In this document: piece by piece, positions 17,008 through 26,991 of the stretch
Numbering within the stretch: position 1 is the first letter of the stretch
Layout of the letters: every line of letters starts with the position of its first letter
Source: Prevotellaceae bacterium UBA1787
GTDB taxonomy: Bacteria > Bacteroidota > Bacteroidia > Bacteroidales > Bacteroidaceae
Length of the DNA: 29,467 bases
Direction: 5' to 3'
Assembly (NCBI GenBank): GCA_002315195.1
Contig: DCGD01000147.1
Span: forward strand, 48,404-77,870
Notes under the pieces: generated by a model
What the model was told of the DNA's origin: nothing
Databases searched by the model: none
What the model saw: only the letters and a program-made list of their open reading frames with translations
Translations under genes and position numbers: made by a program

Positions 17008-17015
17008 TAACTTTG
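17008..17015 (+). promoter_or_regulatory. -7 element upstream of cysS
   Basis: TAACTTTG matches TAnnTTTG and lies 63 bases before the chosen cysS start at 17071. No TTTG with normal spacing is seen upstream. Confidence 0.5.
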
Positions 17016-17070
17016 CATTTTATAAAGCGGCTTGCATTTTTGCTATAACATGTTTGAAAATAGTTACAAT

Positions 17071-18558
17071 ATGGAACAGAAACTACAAATATACAATACC
17101 CTTACCCGCAAGAAGGAAGTATTTACACCTTTGCATGAAGGGCGTGTCGGAATGTATGTGTGCGGACCAACCGTATATGGGGATGCGCATTTGGGTCATG
17201 CCCGTCCAGCCATCACATTTGACTTGCTATTCCGTTATCTCCAGCACATTGGTTACAAGGTACGTTATGTCCGCAACATTACGGACGTAGGACATCTTGA
17301 ACACGATGCGGACGAAGGAGAAGACAAAATAGCAAAGAAAGCGCGTCTTGAGCAACTCGAGCCGATGGAAGTGGCGCAGTATTACATCAACCGTTTCCAT
17401 GCAGCCATGGAGGCGCTTAATGTCCTGCCTCCAAGTATCGAACCACATGCAAGCGGACATATCATTGAACAGATACAACTCGTAAAGGAAATTCTCGACA
17501 ATGGTTTCGCATACGAAAGCAATGGCAGTGTTTATTTTGACATAGAGAAATACAACAGCAAGCATCATTATGGTGTTTTGTCCAATCGTAACCTTGATGA
17601 CGTCATCAATAATTCGCGCATGCTGAATGGAGTGGGTGAGAAGCATAATCAGGTGGATTTTGCATTGTGGAAAAAAGCCGAGCCACAGCACATCATGCGA
17701 TGGCCGAGTCCTTGGAGCAACGGCTTTCCCGGTTGGCATTGTGAATGTACGGCCATGGGACGCAAGTATCTGGGTAGTCACTTTGACATTCACGGCGGTG
17801 GCATGGATCTTGTTTTTCCACATCATGAATGTGAAATAGCGCAATCGGTAGCGAGTCAAGGCGATGAGATGGTGCATTATTGGATGCATAACAACATGAT
17901 TACCATCAATGGACAGAAAATGGGCAAAAGTCTTGGCAATTTCATTACGTTGCAACAGTTCTTTTCCGGTGAACACGAATCACTTGAGGAGGCATACTCT
18001 CCGATGACCATTCGTTTCTTTATCCTTCAGGCACATTACCGCAGCACGGTAGATTTCTCCAACGAAGCGTTGAAAGCCAGCCGCAGAGGTTTGGAACGTT
18101 TGGTGGATGGTTATTCGGGGTTGGAACGCATCAGAACTGTCTCCAGTGCGAACTTGACTGAGGGATACGCATCAGAACTTGCGAGGAAATGTTATGAGGC
18201 GATGAACGACGATCTGAATTCACCGGTCGTCATCAGCCACCTTTTTGATGCATGCCATACCATCAATCAACTTATTGATGGGAAAAAGACCATTACCGCG
18301 GCAGGATTGGAAGCATTAAGGAATGTGTTCCGTACTGTTATGTTTGACATTTTGGGACTTTGCGTTGAAACAGGATCCAGCAGCAACCGCGAGGATGCGT
18401 ATGGTAAGGCTGTTGATTTGCTGCTGCAAATACGCAGCCAGGCTAAGGCCAATAAAGATTGGGCTACCAGTGACAAGATACGCAACGAACTTCAAGCACT
18501 TGGTTTTGAGGTGAAGGACACCAAGGATGGTGCGACTTGGAAACTCAACAAGACTTAA
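17071..18558 (+). CDS. cysS: Cysteinyl-tRNA synthetase
   Basis: A class I aminoacyl-tRNA synthetase of 495 residues that charges tRNA-Cys in the cytosol. The HIGH-type motif is HLGH at 40-43, after [11 protein letters not shown]. The KMSKS-type loop is KMGKS at 283-287. The zinc site is complete and spaced as in the E. coli enzyme: Cys31, Cys226 (WHCEC), His251 and Glu255 (PHHECE). The C-terminal helical DALR-type domain follows. The start at 17071 ([11 protein letters not shown]) fits the family; an ATG at 17032 adds 13 residues with no family match. mutS begins 26 bases after the stop, so the two are probably cotranscribed. Confidence 0.96.
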   Translation: MEQKLQIYNTLTRKKEVFTPLHEGRVGMYVCGPTVYGDAHLGHARPAITFDLLFRYLQHIGYKVRYVRNITDVGHLEHDADEGEDKIAKKARLEQLEPMEVAQYYINRFHAAMEALNVLPPSIEPHASGHIIEQIQLVKEILDNGFAYESNGSVYFDIEKYNSKHHYGVLSNRNLDDVINNSRMLNGVGEKHNQVDFALWKKAEPQHIMRWPSPWSNGFPGWHCECTAMGRKYLGSHFDIHGGGMDLVFPHHECEIAQSVASQGDEMVHYWMHNNMITINGQKMGKSLGNFITLQQFFSGEHESLEEAYSPMTIRFFILQAHYRSTVDFSNEALKASRRGLERLVDGYSGLERIRTVSSANLTEGYASELARKCYEAMNDDLNSPVVISHLFDACHTINQLIDGKKTITAAGLEALRNVFRTVMFDILGLCVETGSSSNREDAYGKAVDLLLQIRSQAKANKDWATSDKIRNELQALGFEVKDTKDGATWKLNKT

Positions 18559-18584
18559 TTTGAAACATCAACACTTTTGACACC

Positions 18585-21191
18585 ATGGCCGAAGTAGCGT
18601 TGACTCCAATGATGGAGCAGTTTTACAAATTGAAGGCGAAACATCCGGATGCTATCTTGTTGTTCCGTTGCGGAGATTTTTATGAGACGTATCAAGACGA
18701 TGCAGTCACGGCGGCAAAGGTTTTAGGCATTACCTTAACGCACCGAAACAACAAGGGGAAAGGCATGGACATCTCCATGGCAGGCTTTCCACATCATGCG
18801 CTCGATAGTTATCTTCCAAAATTGGTCCGCGCCGGTTTCCGCGTGGCAATCTGTGACCAGTTGGAGGATCCTAAATTGACCAAGAAACTGGTTAAAAGGG
18901 GTATTACTGAATTGGTAACGCCGGGCATAGCGTTGTCCGACACGGTATTGGCAAGCAAGGAAAACAATTTTCTTGCCGCACTCAATTTCGGTCGTTCCAC
19001 TATAGGCTTGTCACTTTTGGATATATCGACGGGAGAGTTTAGCGTCACGGAAGGTTCTGTGGACTATATTGCCAAACTTTTTGGCGATTTGCAGCCAAAG
19101 GAGATATTGATTGTCCGTGGCATGAAGGAACGCTTTGTCAAGACGTTTGGTGATCGTTTCTTTACGTTTCAACTTGACGATTGGATGTTCAATGAGAGAA
19201 GTGCCATCCAGCGTTTGTGCAAGCATTTCAAGGTTCACAACATGAAAGGTCACGGTGTCGCCCACCTTACTGCGGCTTTGACGGCGGCGGGCGCCATTCT
19301 GTATTATTTGGACGATACGCAGCACACGCAGATCAGTCATATTACCCGAATACAACGGATGGATGAGGATCGTAATGTTCGCATGGACAATTTTACTATG
19401 CGCAACCTTGAAGTCTTGCAATCCATGCACGAAGAGGGTACCAGCCTGCTGCAGATTTTGGACAGGACAAGCACCCCGATGGGGGCGCGTATGTTGCGTC
19501 GATGGTTGTGCTTTCCGCTTTGCAGTGTGGAAGAGATTGTCTCCCGTCAGGATGGCATAGAGTATTTCATGAAAGATACGGATTATCGCAACATCATCGA
19601 GGATAATCTCAGTACGGTGGGGGACATGGAACGATTGATTTCCAAGTTGGCGGTTGGTCGCATTACACCCCGCGAGGTGCAGCAGTTGCGCCATGACCTT
19701 GATGCCATTGTCCCTATAAAAGCGGCAAGTGAAGAAGCAGATCTTCCTGCCATCAGCGCTCTCGGCGCACAGTTGAATCCCTGTGATGACATTCGTTTGA
19801 AAATAGCGCAGGTCTTGTGTCCCGTACCACCTTCCCAAACGAACAAGGGCGGTTATATCGCAAAGGGAGTCAATGAGGAATTGGATGAATTGAGAACGCT
19901 TTCAACCGATGGGCGAAATTTTCTGCTTCAGATACAACGACGGGAAATAGAAAAGACGGGCATCCCAAGCCTGAAGATTGGGTTCAATAACGTATTTGGC
20001 TATTATTTGGAAGTACGTAATACATTTAAGGATAAAGTGCCTCCTGAATGGATACGAAAACAGACCTTGGTGAATGCGGAGCGCTACATCACACAGGAGC
20101 TCAAGGAATACGAAGAGAAAATACTGGGAGCAGAGGATAAAATCCTGGCGTTGGAGGCCAAGATATATGCAGACTTGATTCAATCCACATTGAACCATGT
20201 GGCCTCGATGCAGCAGGACGCCAAGCATTTGGCATACTTGGACACGCTTTTGTCAATGGCGAAGATTGCAACGGAACGCCGCTATGTTCGCCCGGTTGTG
20301 GATGATTCAACGGAATTGGAAATCATACAGGGACGACACCCTGTCATAGAGACTCTCATGCCGATAGGAGACCAATATGTGCCCAACGATGTGCGGCTTG
20401 ATACGGAGCGCCAACAAATCATTATCATTACCGGTCCCAACATGTCGGGTAAGTCAGCATTGTTGCGCCAAACGGCATTGATTGTTCTCATGGCACAGGC
20501 AGGTTCTTTCGTACCGGCGGACAGTGCGCACGTTGGAATTGTGGACAAGATATTCACTCGTGTGGGTGCCAGTGACAACATTTCCAATGGAGAATCCACT
20601 TTTATGGTAGAAATGAGCGAGGCCGCCAACATCATGAATAATTTTTCCAATCGAAGTTTGGTGCTTTTCGATGAGTTGGGACGTGGTACTTCCACATACG
20701 ATGGCATTTCGATTGCTTGGGCTATTGTGGAATATCTGCATGAAAATTCAAAAGGTCATCCGCGCACCCTTTTTGCAACGCATTACCATGAGTTGAATGA
20801 AATGGAGAAATCGCTCCAACGCGTCCACAATTTCAATGTGTCGATTAAGGAAGTTGGCAATCAGGTGGTTTTCCTTCGTAAATTGGAACCTGGAGGCAGC
20901 GCACATTCCTTTGGCATTCATGTGGCCCGCATGGCAGGAATGCCGGCGAGCATAGTAAAGCGTGCGGAAGTGGTGTTGAGTGAACTGGAAAGGGAGAATG
21001 GAAATAATCAAGTTTCCAAACCTATCGAAGAAATCGGGAAAAGCAGGGAAAGTATTCAGTTGAGCCTTTTTCAGTTGGATGACCCTGTCTTGCGTCAGGT
21101 GCGGGACCGCATCTTGAACATTGACATAAACAAATTAACACCGCTGGAGGCACTCAACGTATTAAATGAAATAAAGGAAGTAGTGAAATGA
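18585..21191 (+). CDS. mutS: DNA mismatch repair protein MutS
   Basis: An 868-residue MutS1-type protein that binds mismatches and starts repair with MutL. The mismatch-reading motif GDFYE is at residues 30-34 (Phe32-Tyr33-Glu34). The clamp and lever domains follow. The ATPase has Walker A GPNMSGKS at 617-624, Walker [13 protein letters not shown] with Asp696 and Glu697, and the ATHYHEL signature. A helix-turn-helix end is present ([13 protein letters not shown]). Length is normal and no key residue is missing. It lies 26 bases after cysS. Its TGA overlaps an ATG of the next frame (ATGA at 21188-21191), although the downstream gene more likely starts at 21221. Confidence 0.97.
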   Translation: MAEVALTPMMEQFYKLKAKHPDAILLFRCGDFYETYQDDAVTAAKVLGITLTHRNNKGKGMDISMAGFPHHALDSYLPKLVRAGFRVAICDQLEDPKLTKKLVKRGITELVTPGIALSDTVLASKENNFLAALNFGRSTIGLSLLDISTGEFSVTEGSVDYIAKLFGDLQPKEILIVRGMKERFVKTFGDRFFTFQLDDWMFNERSAIQRLCKHFKVHNMKGHGVAHLTAALTAAGAILYYLDDTQHTQISHITRIQRMDEDRNVRMDNFTMRNLEVLQSMHEEGTSLLQILDRTSTPMGARMLRRWLCFPLCSVEEIVSRQDGIEYFMKDTDYRNIIEDNLSTVGDMERLISKLAVGRITPREVQQLRHDLDAIVPIKAASEEADLPAISALGAQLNPCDDIRLKIAQVLCPVPPSQTNKGGYIAKGVNEELDELRTLSTDGRNFLLQIQRREIEKTGIPSLKIGFNNVFGYYLEVRNTFKDKVPPEWIRKQTLVNAERYITQELKEYEEKILGAEDKILALEAKIYADLIQSTLNHVASMQQDAKHLAYLDTLLSMAKIATERRYVRPVVDDSTELEIIQGRHPVIETLMPIGDQYVPNDVRLDTERQQIIIITGPNMSGKSALLRQTALIVLMAQAGSFVPADSAHVGIVDKIFTRVGASDNISNGESTFMVEMSEAANIMNNFSNRSLVLFDELGRGTSTYDGISIAWAIVEYLHENSKGHPRTLFATHYHELNEMEKSLQRVHNFNVSIKEVGNQVVFLRKLEPGGSAHSFGIHVARMAGMPASIVKRAEVVLSELERENGNNQVSKPIEEIGKSRESIQLSLFQLDDPVLRQVRDRILNIDINKLTPLEALNVLNEIKEVVK

Positions 21192-21220
21192 TGATGTTAA
21201 ATATAAATTGTTCAAATATT

Positions 21221-22348
21221 ATGAAAGGATTTTTCCTCGCTGTCTTAGTTATATGGGCACTCTTTCTACCGAAAGTAGCGGTTGCCAGTTCCGCGGCTCC
21301 AATGTTTCCCAAGAGCCAAACTGAAAATATCATGCCGCCAAATGACATGGTTTTGATTTACGGAGGTGCCGGTCATCGCAAGGATTATACTCAGGAAGAG
21401 ATAGATACATACGTACGCTATACGAACCGCGATGGAAAACAATCTTGGATGTTCGATGGTTTTCTCCTTCTTGAAATATTTGACTTGAAGAACGATATTT
21501 CGTATGTTTACGGTTATAAGAAATACGGACATTTCTTGCCATCGGCATTACAAAAGGATTGGAAGCATGTACTGAACTACTATATGTGCAAGGATGGCAT
21601 TTTGGATATGATAGAACATTCCATTAGGGAGGGTATCAAACAGATGGGCAAACCTGATAAAAAAAGGCAGATATATATAGGAATACCCGAACCCATCGTG
21701 CATTTGTATGGAGACGATACTAAGACTACCACGAAATATTGGGGATTTGTTGACGGAAAGTTTTTGGATTTCAGCGATGACGCACAGCGTTTGGAGGCTT
21801 GCAAGTGGTACATTGATACGGCTCGTAAAATGTTCAAGTCTAAGAAATATAAGAATCTTGAATTATCAGGTTTTTATTGGGTAGCCGAGGACAGCAACAC
21901 CACACACCAATTAATTAAATCCACGGGAGAGTATTTGAAAAAAGAGGGTTTTGCGCATGTGTGGATTCCTTATTTCAACGCTCCTGGTTATGACAAGTGG
22001 AACGAATACGGTTTTACCTTGGCATATCATCAGCCCAACTATTTTTTCCAAAATAAACTGACAAGCGATCGCGTGACGACGGCTATCAATATGGCAAAGA
22101 AAGCCGGATTGCACATGGAAATGGAATTCGATGAACGCGCTTTGGAAGGACAAGGCGGTTTTGGCCAACGACTGCGCGATTACATGAGATTGTTCAAGGA
22201 AGGAGGCGCGTGGGAGAATATGTGCCTCACTTATTACCAATCCAACAAGGCCCTGCATGATTTGAAAGTATCCGGCAATGAAAAGGACAAGGCCTTGTAT
22301 TACGATTTTTGTGATTTTGTCACATTGCGACCTTTCCGTTCACGTTAG
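21221..22348 (+). CDS. Exported DUF4855 domain protein
   Basis: A 375-residue protein of the DUF4855 family (PF16147), common in Bacteroidetes and thought from fold prediction to be a glycosidase-like barrel; no activity is assigned here. From 21221 it begins MKGFFLAVLVIWALFLPK, a clear Sec signal. ATGs at 21188, 21191 and 21194 are in frame and would add 11 or fewer residues, with 21188 overlapping the mutS stop. The domain starts near NDMVLIYGGAGHRKDYTQEE and includes WMFDGFLLLEIFD, SGFYWVAED and a late acidic stretch MEMEFDERALEGQGG. A BACON-NPCBM protein follows 44 bases later, so the pair probably works on an extracellular or periplasmic carbohydrate. Confidence 0.82.
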   Translation: MKGFFLAVLVIWALFLPKVAVASSAAPMFPKSQTENIMPPNDMVLIYGGAGHRKDYTQEEIDTYVRYTNRDGKQSWMFDGFLLLEIFDLKNDISYVYGYKKYGHFLPSALQKDWKHVLNYYMCKDGILDMIEHSIREGIKQMGKPDKKRQIYIGIPEPIVHLYGDDTKTTTKYWGFVDGKFLDFSDDAQRLEACKWYIDTARKMFKSKKYKNLELSGFYWVAEDSNTTHQLIKSTGEYLKKEGFAHVWIPYFNAPGYDKWNEYGFTLAYHQPNYFFQNKLTSDRVTTAINMAKKAGLHMEMEFDERALEGQGGFGQRLRDYMRLFKEGGAWENMCLTYYQSNKALHDLKVSGNEKDKALYYDFCDFVTLRPFRSR

Positions 22349-22392
22349 TGTCCTTTTTTCATGTTATGAAAGTGTTGAACTAAACACAAACG

Positions 22393-23280
22393 ATGTTAAT
22401 ATTGTGTCTGATGAACAGTAATGTAAAAATTGTAGGAAGTATTATGTTCAGGGTGCTTTGCACTTTGATACTCATGGAGTCATTCTCTGTCAGTGTTCTT
22501 GCAGTCGTTCAGTTTAATGGAAATGATGACATACAACTTAGTACTGATGTCATCGAGTTTACGGGCGACATAGGTCCAAAGGAGGTGAAATTGTTGAAAG
22601 GTGGGAAAATTATGGTTTATTCAGGAAGCGACTGGGTGAAATACGGTATTGCGAAAAATGGAATCATTCAAGTTTCCGTGAAACCATATAATCGTTTCTA
22701 TCCACGCCAAGCCCGTGTAATCCTGACCTCAAAGAAGACGAACTTTTCCAAGGTCTTGACCATAGTTCAAAAATCCGCCAATGTCAGAGATGAATTCGTG
22801 CCCAAAACAAAGGGAAATGGGTTGTGTTTCTTGTCGGAGATGGACCTGACGAAGGGAACATGCTATTACATCAAGGAAATACACAAGAACAAATCCGTAG
22901 ACGGACATGCCATTACGATGAAAAACTCGCGGTACGAGGAAGGTATTTCAACACATGCTCCTTCCATATTGCGTTTCCGTTTGAATGGCGCCAAACGTTT
23001 CATTGCCGATATGGCTATTGATGATGAGGTTTTGTCACATCACAATGATTTTTTCGGTTTTGTAGGTTACAAAATAGAATTGGATGGCAAAGTGGTGAAA
23101 GAGGGAAAATTTAGATTGTATGACAATGAAACCGTGCCTTTGGCAATTGAATTGAACGGTGCCAAAGAAATGAAAATGCTTTTTTCAGAGGAAGGCAGCA
23201 CTTATGGCGACCACGTGGATTTGGGCAATGCGCGTTTTGAATATGTTGGTGAGAAACCTACAACCTTGAATGTAAAATAA
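22393..23280 (+). CDS. Exported BACON-NPCBM carbohydrate-binding protein
   Basis: A 295-residue protein with no visible catalytic domain. A BACON-like Ig-type domain covers about residues 45-130 (VIEFTGDIGPKEV, SGSDWVKYGI, RQARVILTSK). An NPCBM-type sandwich (PF08305) follows at about 140-290, with GISTHAPSILRFRLNGAKRF, GFVGYKIELDGKVV and a closing VDLGNARFEYV. Such modules bind glycans. The start is uncertain: ATGs at 22393, 22411 and 22444 are in frame and all lead into a hydrophobic signal segment ending near VLAVVQF. It is 44 bases after the DUF4855 gene and 33 before a barrel gene. I infer that it presents glycan to the DUF4855 protein. Confidence 0.78.
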   Translation: MLILCLMNSNVKIVGSIMFRVLCTLILMESFSVSVLAVVQFNGNDDIQLSTDVIEFTGDIGPKEVKLLKGGKIMVYSGSDWVKYGIAKNGIIQVSVKPYNRFYPRQARVILTSKKTNFSKVLTIVQKSANVRDEFVPKTKGNGLCFLSEMDLTKGTCYYIKEIHKNKSVDGHAITMKNSRYEEGISTHAPSILRFRLNGAKRFIADMAIDDEVLSHHNDFFGFVGYKIELDGKVVKEGKFRLYDNETVPLAIELNGAKEMKMLFSEEGSTYGDHVDLGNARFEYVGEKPTTLNVK

Positions 23281-23313
23281 TAGAATTATTCATTGTTATA
23301 AAAGTTTGTTATT

Positions 23314-23916
23314 ATGAGAAAATTTTTAGGAACCCTTTTGGTTGCGTGCGCTTTTGTATTTGCGAGTACACCTACCTATGCGCAATTGGATTTTGGTATT
23401 GTTGGTGGTCTTAATCTGAATAAGATTTCATACAAGTCAATGCCCAGCTTTTCTTCCGACAATCGTTGTGGATGGTACATAGGTCCCAAATTGGAGTTTA
23501 CCATTCCAATTGTAGGCTTGGGTATCGATGCATCTCTGCAATATTCCCAAAGACGCATCAATGCAGATGATATCCTTGAGAATTCGTCAACAACCTATAA
23601 ATCTCTTGAAATACCCATTAATGTACGTTATGGTGTCGGGCTTTCAAGTTTGGCATACTTGTTTGTTGCCACGGGTCCTCAGTTTGGCTTCAATGTCGGT
23701 TCAAGCAATTGGGTATTCAATGAACTTGAATCTTTCAGTTTCAAAAAATCAAATGTATCATGGAACATCGGTGTCGGTGCAAAGTTGTTAAGTCATCTTG
23801 AAATCGGTGCCGGTTATAATTTCGGTATTACCAAACTTGCAAAATTGGCCGGGGTACTCTCCGACGGAAGTGTCAGGAACAACTCATGGCAGCTGCAGGT
23901 GGCATATTTTTTCTGA
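23314..23916 (+). CDS. Outer membrane beta-barrel protein (PorT/OMP_b-brl family)
   Basis: A 200-residue protein with a Sec signal ending TYAQ (residue 24) and then alternating aromatic/hydrophobic strands with Gly turns (DFGIVGGLNLNKI, YNFGITKLAKLAG). The last residues, WQLQVAYFF, end in Phe, as outer-membrane barrels recognised by the BAM machinery do. It matches the small eight-stranded barrel type common in Bacteroidetes, whose roles vary (adhesion, structure, transport); no specific role can be given. It is the last gene before the terminator at 23948-23981 and may share a transcript with the two preceding exported proteins. Confidence 0.82.
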   Translation: MRKFLGTLLVACAFVFASTPTYAQLDFGIVGGLNLNKISYKSMPSFSSDNRCGWYIGPKLEFTIPIVGLGIDASLQYSQRRINADDILENSSTTYKSLEIPINVRYGVGLSSLAYLFVATGPQFGFNVGSSNWVFNELESFSFKKSNVSWNIGVGAKLLSHLEIGAGYNFGITKLAKLAGVLSDGSVRNNSWQLQVAYFF

Positions 23917-23947
23917 TGTACATTGGAAATATTTCTTCTTTAATAAT

Positions 23948-23981
23948 TTTAGCAAACAGTCAGTCTGTTTGCTAAATTTTT
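23948..23981 (+). terminator. Intrinsic terminator after the barrel gene
   Basis: A 12-bp perfect stem (23948-23959 and 23965-23976) with a 5-nt loop is followed by TTTTT. It lies 31 bases after the barrel stop and only 20 bases before the transporter start, so the transporter promoter must overlap it or some read-through occurs. Confidence 0.9.
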
Positions 23982-24000
23982 AGTTTCATGAAAATAGATT

Positions 24001-25005
24001 ATGTACGGAATAGTAAAGTCGTTTAGCGATTTGTTGAGTGGGAAGGCAAGTGTGTTTGTCATACTTACAGCCATCATGACATTTTTTTCCCCGGAATTGT
24101 TTGAATGGGTGAAAGGGAATATGCAGACTATAATCCTTGGCATTATTATGTTGACAATGGGTTTGACATTGACTCCGAATGATTTTCGCATGTTGGCAAA
24201 ACGTCCATTGGACATACTCATAGGAGCGTGCGCCCAGTTTACCATCATGCCGTTGGTGGCTTTTACTTTGTCTTGGCTTTTTTCTCAAATTCCGGCTTTG
24301 TCGCCTTATAGCGTCGCCATGACGATTGGGATAGTGCTCGTTGGCTGTTGTCCGGGCGGTGTGTCAAGTAACATTATGTCATTTCTCTGCAAAGGTGATG
24401 TCGCTTATTCTGTTGGTATGACTTGTGCTTCAACGTTGTTGGCTCCCATCATGACGCCTATGCTTGTCCTTTGGCTTGCGGGCGCAAAAGTAGAAGTCGA
24501 TGCGGTTGGAATGTTCCGACAAATTTTGATAGTCACCATTATACCCGTCGTAGTCGGATATTTGTTGAATGTTTGGTTGGGTAAAAAGAAAGTTTTTAGA
24601 AACATTCAATCGTGTATGCCTGGATTGAGCGTGTTGTGTCTCGCGTGCATAGTAGGTGGTGTGGTGACAACGGTTCACGAACCATTGGTCAAGAATGGAA
24701 TGACTTTGTTTCTGCTGACTTTCGGCATGGTATTCCTGCACAATACAATTGGGTACATATTAGGATATGGGGTAGGCTCGTTATGTCATTTCAATGTGCC
24801 AAAAAAACGTACCATCAGTATTGAAATCGGCATGCAGAATGCAGGACTGGGTACAAATCTTGCAATGACATTCTTTGTCGCAACCAATCCAATGTCGGTG
24901 GTCCCGTGTGCCATTTCATGTGCATGGCACAGCATTTCAGGAACCATATTGGCTAATTTATTTGTTATGCTTGATAAAAAGAAAGGCATGGCTTCCTCTT
25001 GTTGA
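24001..25005 (+). CDS. Bile acid:sodium symporter (SBF) family membrane transporter
   Basis: A 334-residue inner-membrane protein with about nine or ten hydrophobic helices. It belongs to the SBF/BASS family (PF01758). The crossover signatures are present: GCCPGGVSSNIMSFLCKGDV in the first half and EIGMQNAGLGTNLA in the second, which in crystallised relatives hold the two sodium sites. Family members import bile acids, pantoate or other organic anions; the true substrate cannot be told from sequence and many carriers are not bile-acid specific. The start at 24001 gives a normal N-terminus. It appears to stand alone between the terminators at 23948 and 25130. No clear promoter was found. Confidence 0.9.
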   Translation: MYGIVKSFSDLLSGKASVFVILTAIMTFFSPELFEWVKGNMQTIILGIIMLTMGLTLTPNDFRMLAKRPLDILIGACAQFTIMPLVAFTLSWLFSQIPALSPYSVAMTIGIVLVGCCPGGVSSNIMSFLCKGDVAYSVGMTCASTLLAPIMTPMLVLWLAGAKVEVDAVGMFRQILIVTIIPVVVGYLLNVWLGKKKVFRNIQSCMPGLSVLCLACIVGGVVTTVHEPLVKNGMTLFLLTFGMVFLHNTIGYILGYGVGSLCHFNVPKKRTISIEIGMQNAGLGTNLAMTFFVATNPMSVVPCAISCAWHSISGTILANLFVMLDKKKGMASSC

Positions 25006-25129
25006 AATGCCATGCACATAAATATCTGAAGGGAAATTTCCGCAGATTGTTCATTGTCGTCTCAGAGTGGCAAGATTTCATGAAAATTTCATAAAGCATG
25101 GATATGATACATCATAATACTTGACATGT

Positions 25130-25181
25130 GAATTGCCATTGAGAACTTTTCAACAACTTGGAATGTTCTCAATGGCAATTC
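25130..25181. terminator. Long perfect hairpin between convergent genes
   Basis: A 17-bp perfect inverted repeat (25130-25146 and 25165-25181) surrounds an 18-nt loop. It lies between the transporter (+) and HU (-) stops, so it probably ends transcription from both sides. The plus side has a moderately T-rich tail (CTATATTTGTT). Confidence 0.75.
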
Positions 25182-25199
25182 TATATTTGTTAATCCACC

Positions 25200-25463
25200 T
25201 TAGTCAAAGATGTTAGAAGAAGCCTTGAATTTGAATACCTCCTTGGCTTCGATTTGTATTGCCTGCCCATTTGCCGGATTGACACCTTTGCGTGCAGCGC
25301 GTGTCGCCAACTCAAAATTTCCAAAACCATTGAGTGTGACTTTCTCGTTTTTCTTTACTGTCTCCGTGATTGTTTCAAGGGTGGCTTCCAATACTTGCTT
25401 TGCAACAATCTTTGTAACTCCTGCTTTCTTGGAAATGGCATTTATTAATTCCGTCTTGTTCAT
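25200..25463 (-). CDS. HU/IHF family DNA-binding protein
   Basis: An 87-residue histone-like protein that bends and compacts DNA as a dimer. The HU start MNKTELINAISKKAG, the central GFGNFELATRAARKG and the arm motif NPANGQAIQIEAKEVFKFKAS are all present, including the Pro that intercalates in the minor groove. Length is near the usual 90. It is transcribed leftward alone and converges on the transporter. Upstream (25464-25747) is very AT-rich DNA with T tracts. No full TAnnTTTG box was found on its strand; TAACATTG at 25509-25502 is the nearest, with one mismatch. Confidence 0.95.
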   Translation of the reverse strand: MNKTELINAISKKAGVTKIVAKQVLEATLETITETVKKNEKVTLNGFGNFELATRAARKGVNPANGQAIQIEAKEVFKFKASSNIFD

Positions 25464-25591
25464 AGTATGATGAAAAATAATTTATATTTATGTTAAACTG
25501 ACAATGTTAGTACTCGCGAATATAAGAAATGTTATCTTAAAAAAACAAAATTCATAGCAATAATAATTTTTTAAATGTTAATTTTCAGTTT

Positions 25592-25615
25592 GTTTTTTTG
25601 TTTTTTTGTTTTTAT
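25592..25615. repeat. T-tract repeat, about three units of GTTTTTTT
   Basis: The sequence carries G followed by seven Ts twice, then a shorter copy, within a strongly AT-rich stretch between divergent HU and transposase-like genes. Such tracts are stiff, form slippage-prone homopolymers and can affect promoter activity. Confidence 0.6.
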
Positions 25616-25747
25616 AAAAAAATTATACATTTTTGGTATTTTTTTAGTGCGTTTTATACGTTCTCATAAAACGATTATCCGTATTTACCCATCAATATTT
25701 GTTCATTCAATTAATTGTTATTATTTTAGCAGAAAAATAGAATCAGC

Positions 25748-26686
25748 ATGAAATTGATAGATTTTACCAAATGTTTCAAGGACGAGGCATCCTGCGAGAA
25801 TTATCTGAAGAATGTTCGTGAGAAAGAGGGATTGGAATGCTCCAAATGTGGTTGCAAAAAGCAGTATTGGAATAAGTCCACGAAGAGTTGGCGCTGTTCC
25901 AAATGCGGGCATGAGACGACTCTCACCTCAGGCACGGTCATGCATGGAAGCAAATTGCCTTTGATGTATTGGTTTCTTGCCATGCACTTGATGACCTCCA
26001 CAAAAAAGGCCATATCCGCTTCAGAGATGCAGCGCCAGCTCGGGCACAAGAGATACCAGCCTATTTGGGAAATGATGCACAAATTGAGGAGTGTCATGGG
26101 CGCAAGGGATGAAAAATACAACAAGATTGGTATGTTTGAGTTGGCTGAATATGATTTTGGCATGTTTGGCAAGTCCAATCGATTGGAAAAATCGAAGCGT
26201 CCCACTGGAAATCAGCCAAAAGCCAAGTTGTCTGTCACTGTAGAGATCATGGACGTACCTAATTCAAATACGGACAAGATATCCTGTAGGTGCAATCATG
26301 TTAAAATGAAAGTAATCAACGAATTGAAGACAGATGGTATTATGGAAAAGACCGAAGAATCAGCAAGGCAGAACATCACTGAAGAGTCGTACAGTTCTTC
26401 CGCCCACCGCTCTATAGACAAAGTAGTGGAACAATCGAAAAGCAAAGTATCATCAAAAAGTTGTGCGTCAAGAGTGCTGCCGTGGGTGTACATAATGATT
26501 GCAAATGCCAAGTCACTTTTCCAAGATATCTACCACGGAATAAAGGATGATTTTCTTCAACTTTATTTGGACGAATACTGTTATAAATTCAATCGAAAAC
26601 AATTTGGGGAAAGTATTTTCGACAGGCTTGTAATAGACGGAGTCTTAGCGAAGTCCGCATTTGAGCATCGGACATATAGAAAGTAA
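25748..26686 (+). CDS. IS1595-type transposase-like protein with altered catalytic residues (possibly domesticated)
   Basis: A 312-residue protein. The N-terminus has the IS1595 zinc ribbon (Cys31, Cys34, Cys50, Cys53) followed by the helical segment SASEMQRQLGHKRYQPIWEM, typical of Bacteroidetes IS1595 transposases. The DDE/DDN region is recognisable but changed. The first catalytic Asp, expected in ELDE, is Ala133 in ELAE. The second, expected in a TDDS-like motif, appears as TEES (Glu212). The third site, Asn253 with Lys255 in IANAK, is kept, as is the C-terminal YLDEYCYKFNRKQFGESIFDRL. The frame is intact and no convincing terminal inverted repeats flank it. It may therefore be a DNA-binding protein derived from a transposase. 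A recently inactivated copy is the alternative. Confidence 0.78.
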   Translation: MKLIDFTKCFKDEASCENYLKNVREKEGLECSKCGCKKQYWNKSTKSWRCSKCGHETTLTSGTVMHGSKLPLMYWFLAMHLMTSTKKAISASEMQRQLGHKRYQPIWEMMHKLRSVMGARDEKYNKIGMFELAEYDFGMFGKSNRLEKSKRPTGNQPKAKLSVTVEIMDVPNSNTDKISCRCNHVKMKVINELKTDGIMEKTEESARQNITEESYSSSAHRSIDKVVEQSKSKVSSKSCASRVLPWVYIMIANAKSLFQDIYHGIKDDFLQLYLDEYCYKFNRKQFGESIFDRLVIDGVLAKSAFEHRTYRK

Positions 26687-26991
26687 ATTAGTGTTGTTTG
26701 CGGATAATCCTATTTATTTATTCGATGTACTTAATGAATTTTTAACCATTCAACAAAAGAGTGTAAAATGTTCCTGGTCGGAATTTTTTAACAACTGATA
26801 TTGACAAAGCGATTTGTCTCGTGATGTTTCCCAAAAGAATTATTAGATGTTTTCCATCCTTTTTTGGTGTGTCCACGTTCAAAACTCTAATAGTGTGTTT
26901 TTTCATTCACATAATCGTAATGCTATAAATCAAATTGAACTTGTAATTTTATGATGCTATGGTTGTCTTATGGAGGTATTCAGCATCGAAC

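Noticed and set aside
21188..21191. ATGA overlap of mutS with the DUF4855 frame as the true start
   Set aside because: Starting at 21221 gives a standard signal peptide (MKGFFLAV), while the upstream ATGs add a non-signal prefix. The overlap may be chance, though it cannot be fully excluded.
24986..25015. GCATGGC/GCCATGC hairpin over the transporter stop codon
   Set aside because: Only 7 bp with a 16-nt loop and no T tail; the 17-bp hairpin at 25130-25181 is a far better terminator.
25673..26709. 9-bp inverted match GATTATCCG (25673-25681) and CGGATAATC (26701-26709) flanking the transposase-like gene
   Set aside because: A 9-bp match between two stretches of a few hundred AT-rich bases is expected by chance about half the time, and it does not extend into a longer terminal repeat or show a target duplication.
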